A stretch of DNA of 64,000 nt from Stutzerimonas stutzeri (GTDB lineage Bacteria > Pseudomonadota > Gammaproteobacteria > Pseudomonadales > Pseudomonadaceae), in NCBI RefSeq assembly GCF_024448955.1, contig NZ_JAMOIH010000006.1, positions 117,420-181,419 on the forward strand, read 5' to 3'. The position numbers and the translations under genes were made by a program. Every line of letters begins with the position of its first letter. Within the stretch, counting starts at the first letter, position 1. Of this stretch, positions 63,628 through 64,000 are shown piece by piece. Under the pieces are notes generated by a model that was not told where the DNA came from, searched no databases, and saw only the letters and a program-made list of their open reading frames with translations.

Positions 63628-64000
<373 letters not shown>

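Overview
The window is a 64 kb chromosomal segment of a GC-rich gammaproteobacterium. It most resembles a member of the Pseudomonas stutzeri group (Stutzerimonas). The basis is gene content and order recalled from P. aeruginosa and its relatives (rnr, purA, hisZ, hflC, hflK, hflX, hfq, miaA, mutL, amiB, tsaE, nnr, queG; ubiX-mpl; xseB-ispA-dxs; nrdR-ribD, ribC-ribBA-ribH-nusB-thiL-pgpA) and Pseudomonas-type REP sequences. No search was possible, so the species name is an inference. Almost all of the window is ordinary core chromosome. There is no prophage, CRISPR array or integrative element.

Layout. 1-16100: the 3'-truncated rnr gene, two tandem tRNA-Leu(CAG) genes with promoter and terminator, then a long leftward series from nnr to purA for cell-wall hydrolysis, mismatch repair, tRNA modification, RNA chaperoning and membrane proteolysis, with queG diverging at its upstream end. 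16250-18420: ubiX and mpl. 18630-24095: ethanolamine use (aldehyde dehydrogenase, permease, EutB, EutC) with a good sigma-54 promoter before the permease. 24200-26195: an ECF41-type sigma factor diverging from a carboxymuconolactone-decarboxylase/RidA pair, each with a perfect ECF41-type promoter. 26228-34157: mtfA, ppa, a hybrid MHYT histidine kinase, a retropepsin-like protein, an SDR, a MerR/cation-efflux pair and a TauE-type permease.

34338-45412: isoprenoid precursor genes (xseB-ispA-dxs), then cobalamin: cobT-cobS-cobC for nucleotide-loop assembly, a cobalamin riboswitch, a BtuB-like receptor, BtuF/BtuC/BtuD-like transporter parts, and a PduO-like adenosyltransferase gene broken by two single-base frameshifts. 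45417-54555: riboflavin and thiamine genes (ribA, pgpA, thiL, nusB, ribH, ribBA, ribC behind an FMN riboswitch, then ribD-nrdR), with a rightward dioxygenase-like gene between the riboswitch and ribD. 54669-64000: a YbaY-like lipoprotein, a methyltransferase, an RNA 2',3'-cyclic phosphodiesterase, a thioredoxin-TPR protein, a HAD phosphatase, TesB, a MITE-like 265 bp element, a GNAT protein, a histone-deacetylase-family protein, a flavoprotein, an AraC regulator and the start of an SDR gene.

Nothing here is clearly a new multi-gene system. The most interesting signals are the paired ECF41 promoters, the MITE-like element, the broken cobalamin adenosyltransferase, two riboswitch leaders whose hairpins appear to hide Shine-Dalgarno sequences (one in front of a 16-codon upstream ORF), and the sigma-54 promoter of the ethanolamine genes without its expected neighbouring activator.
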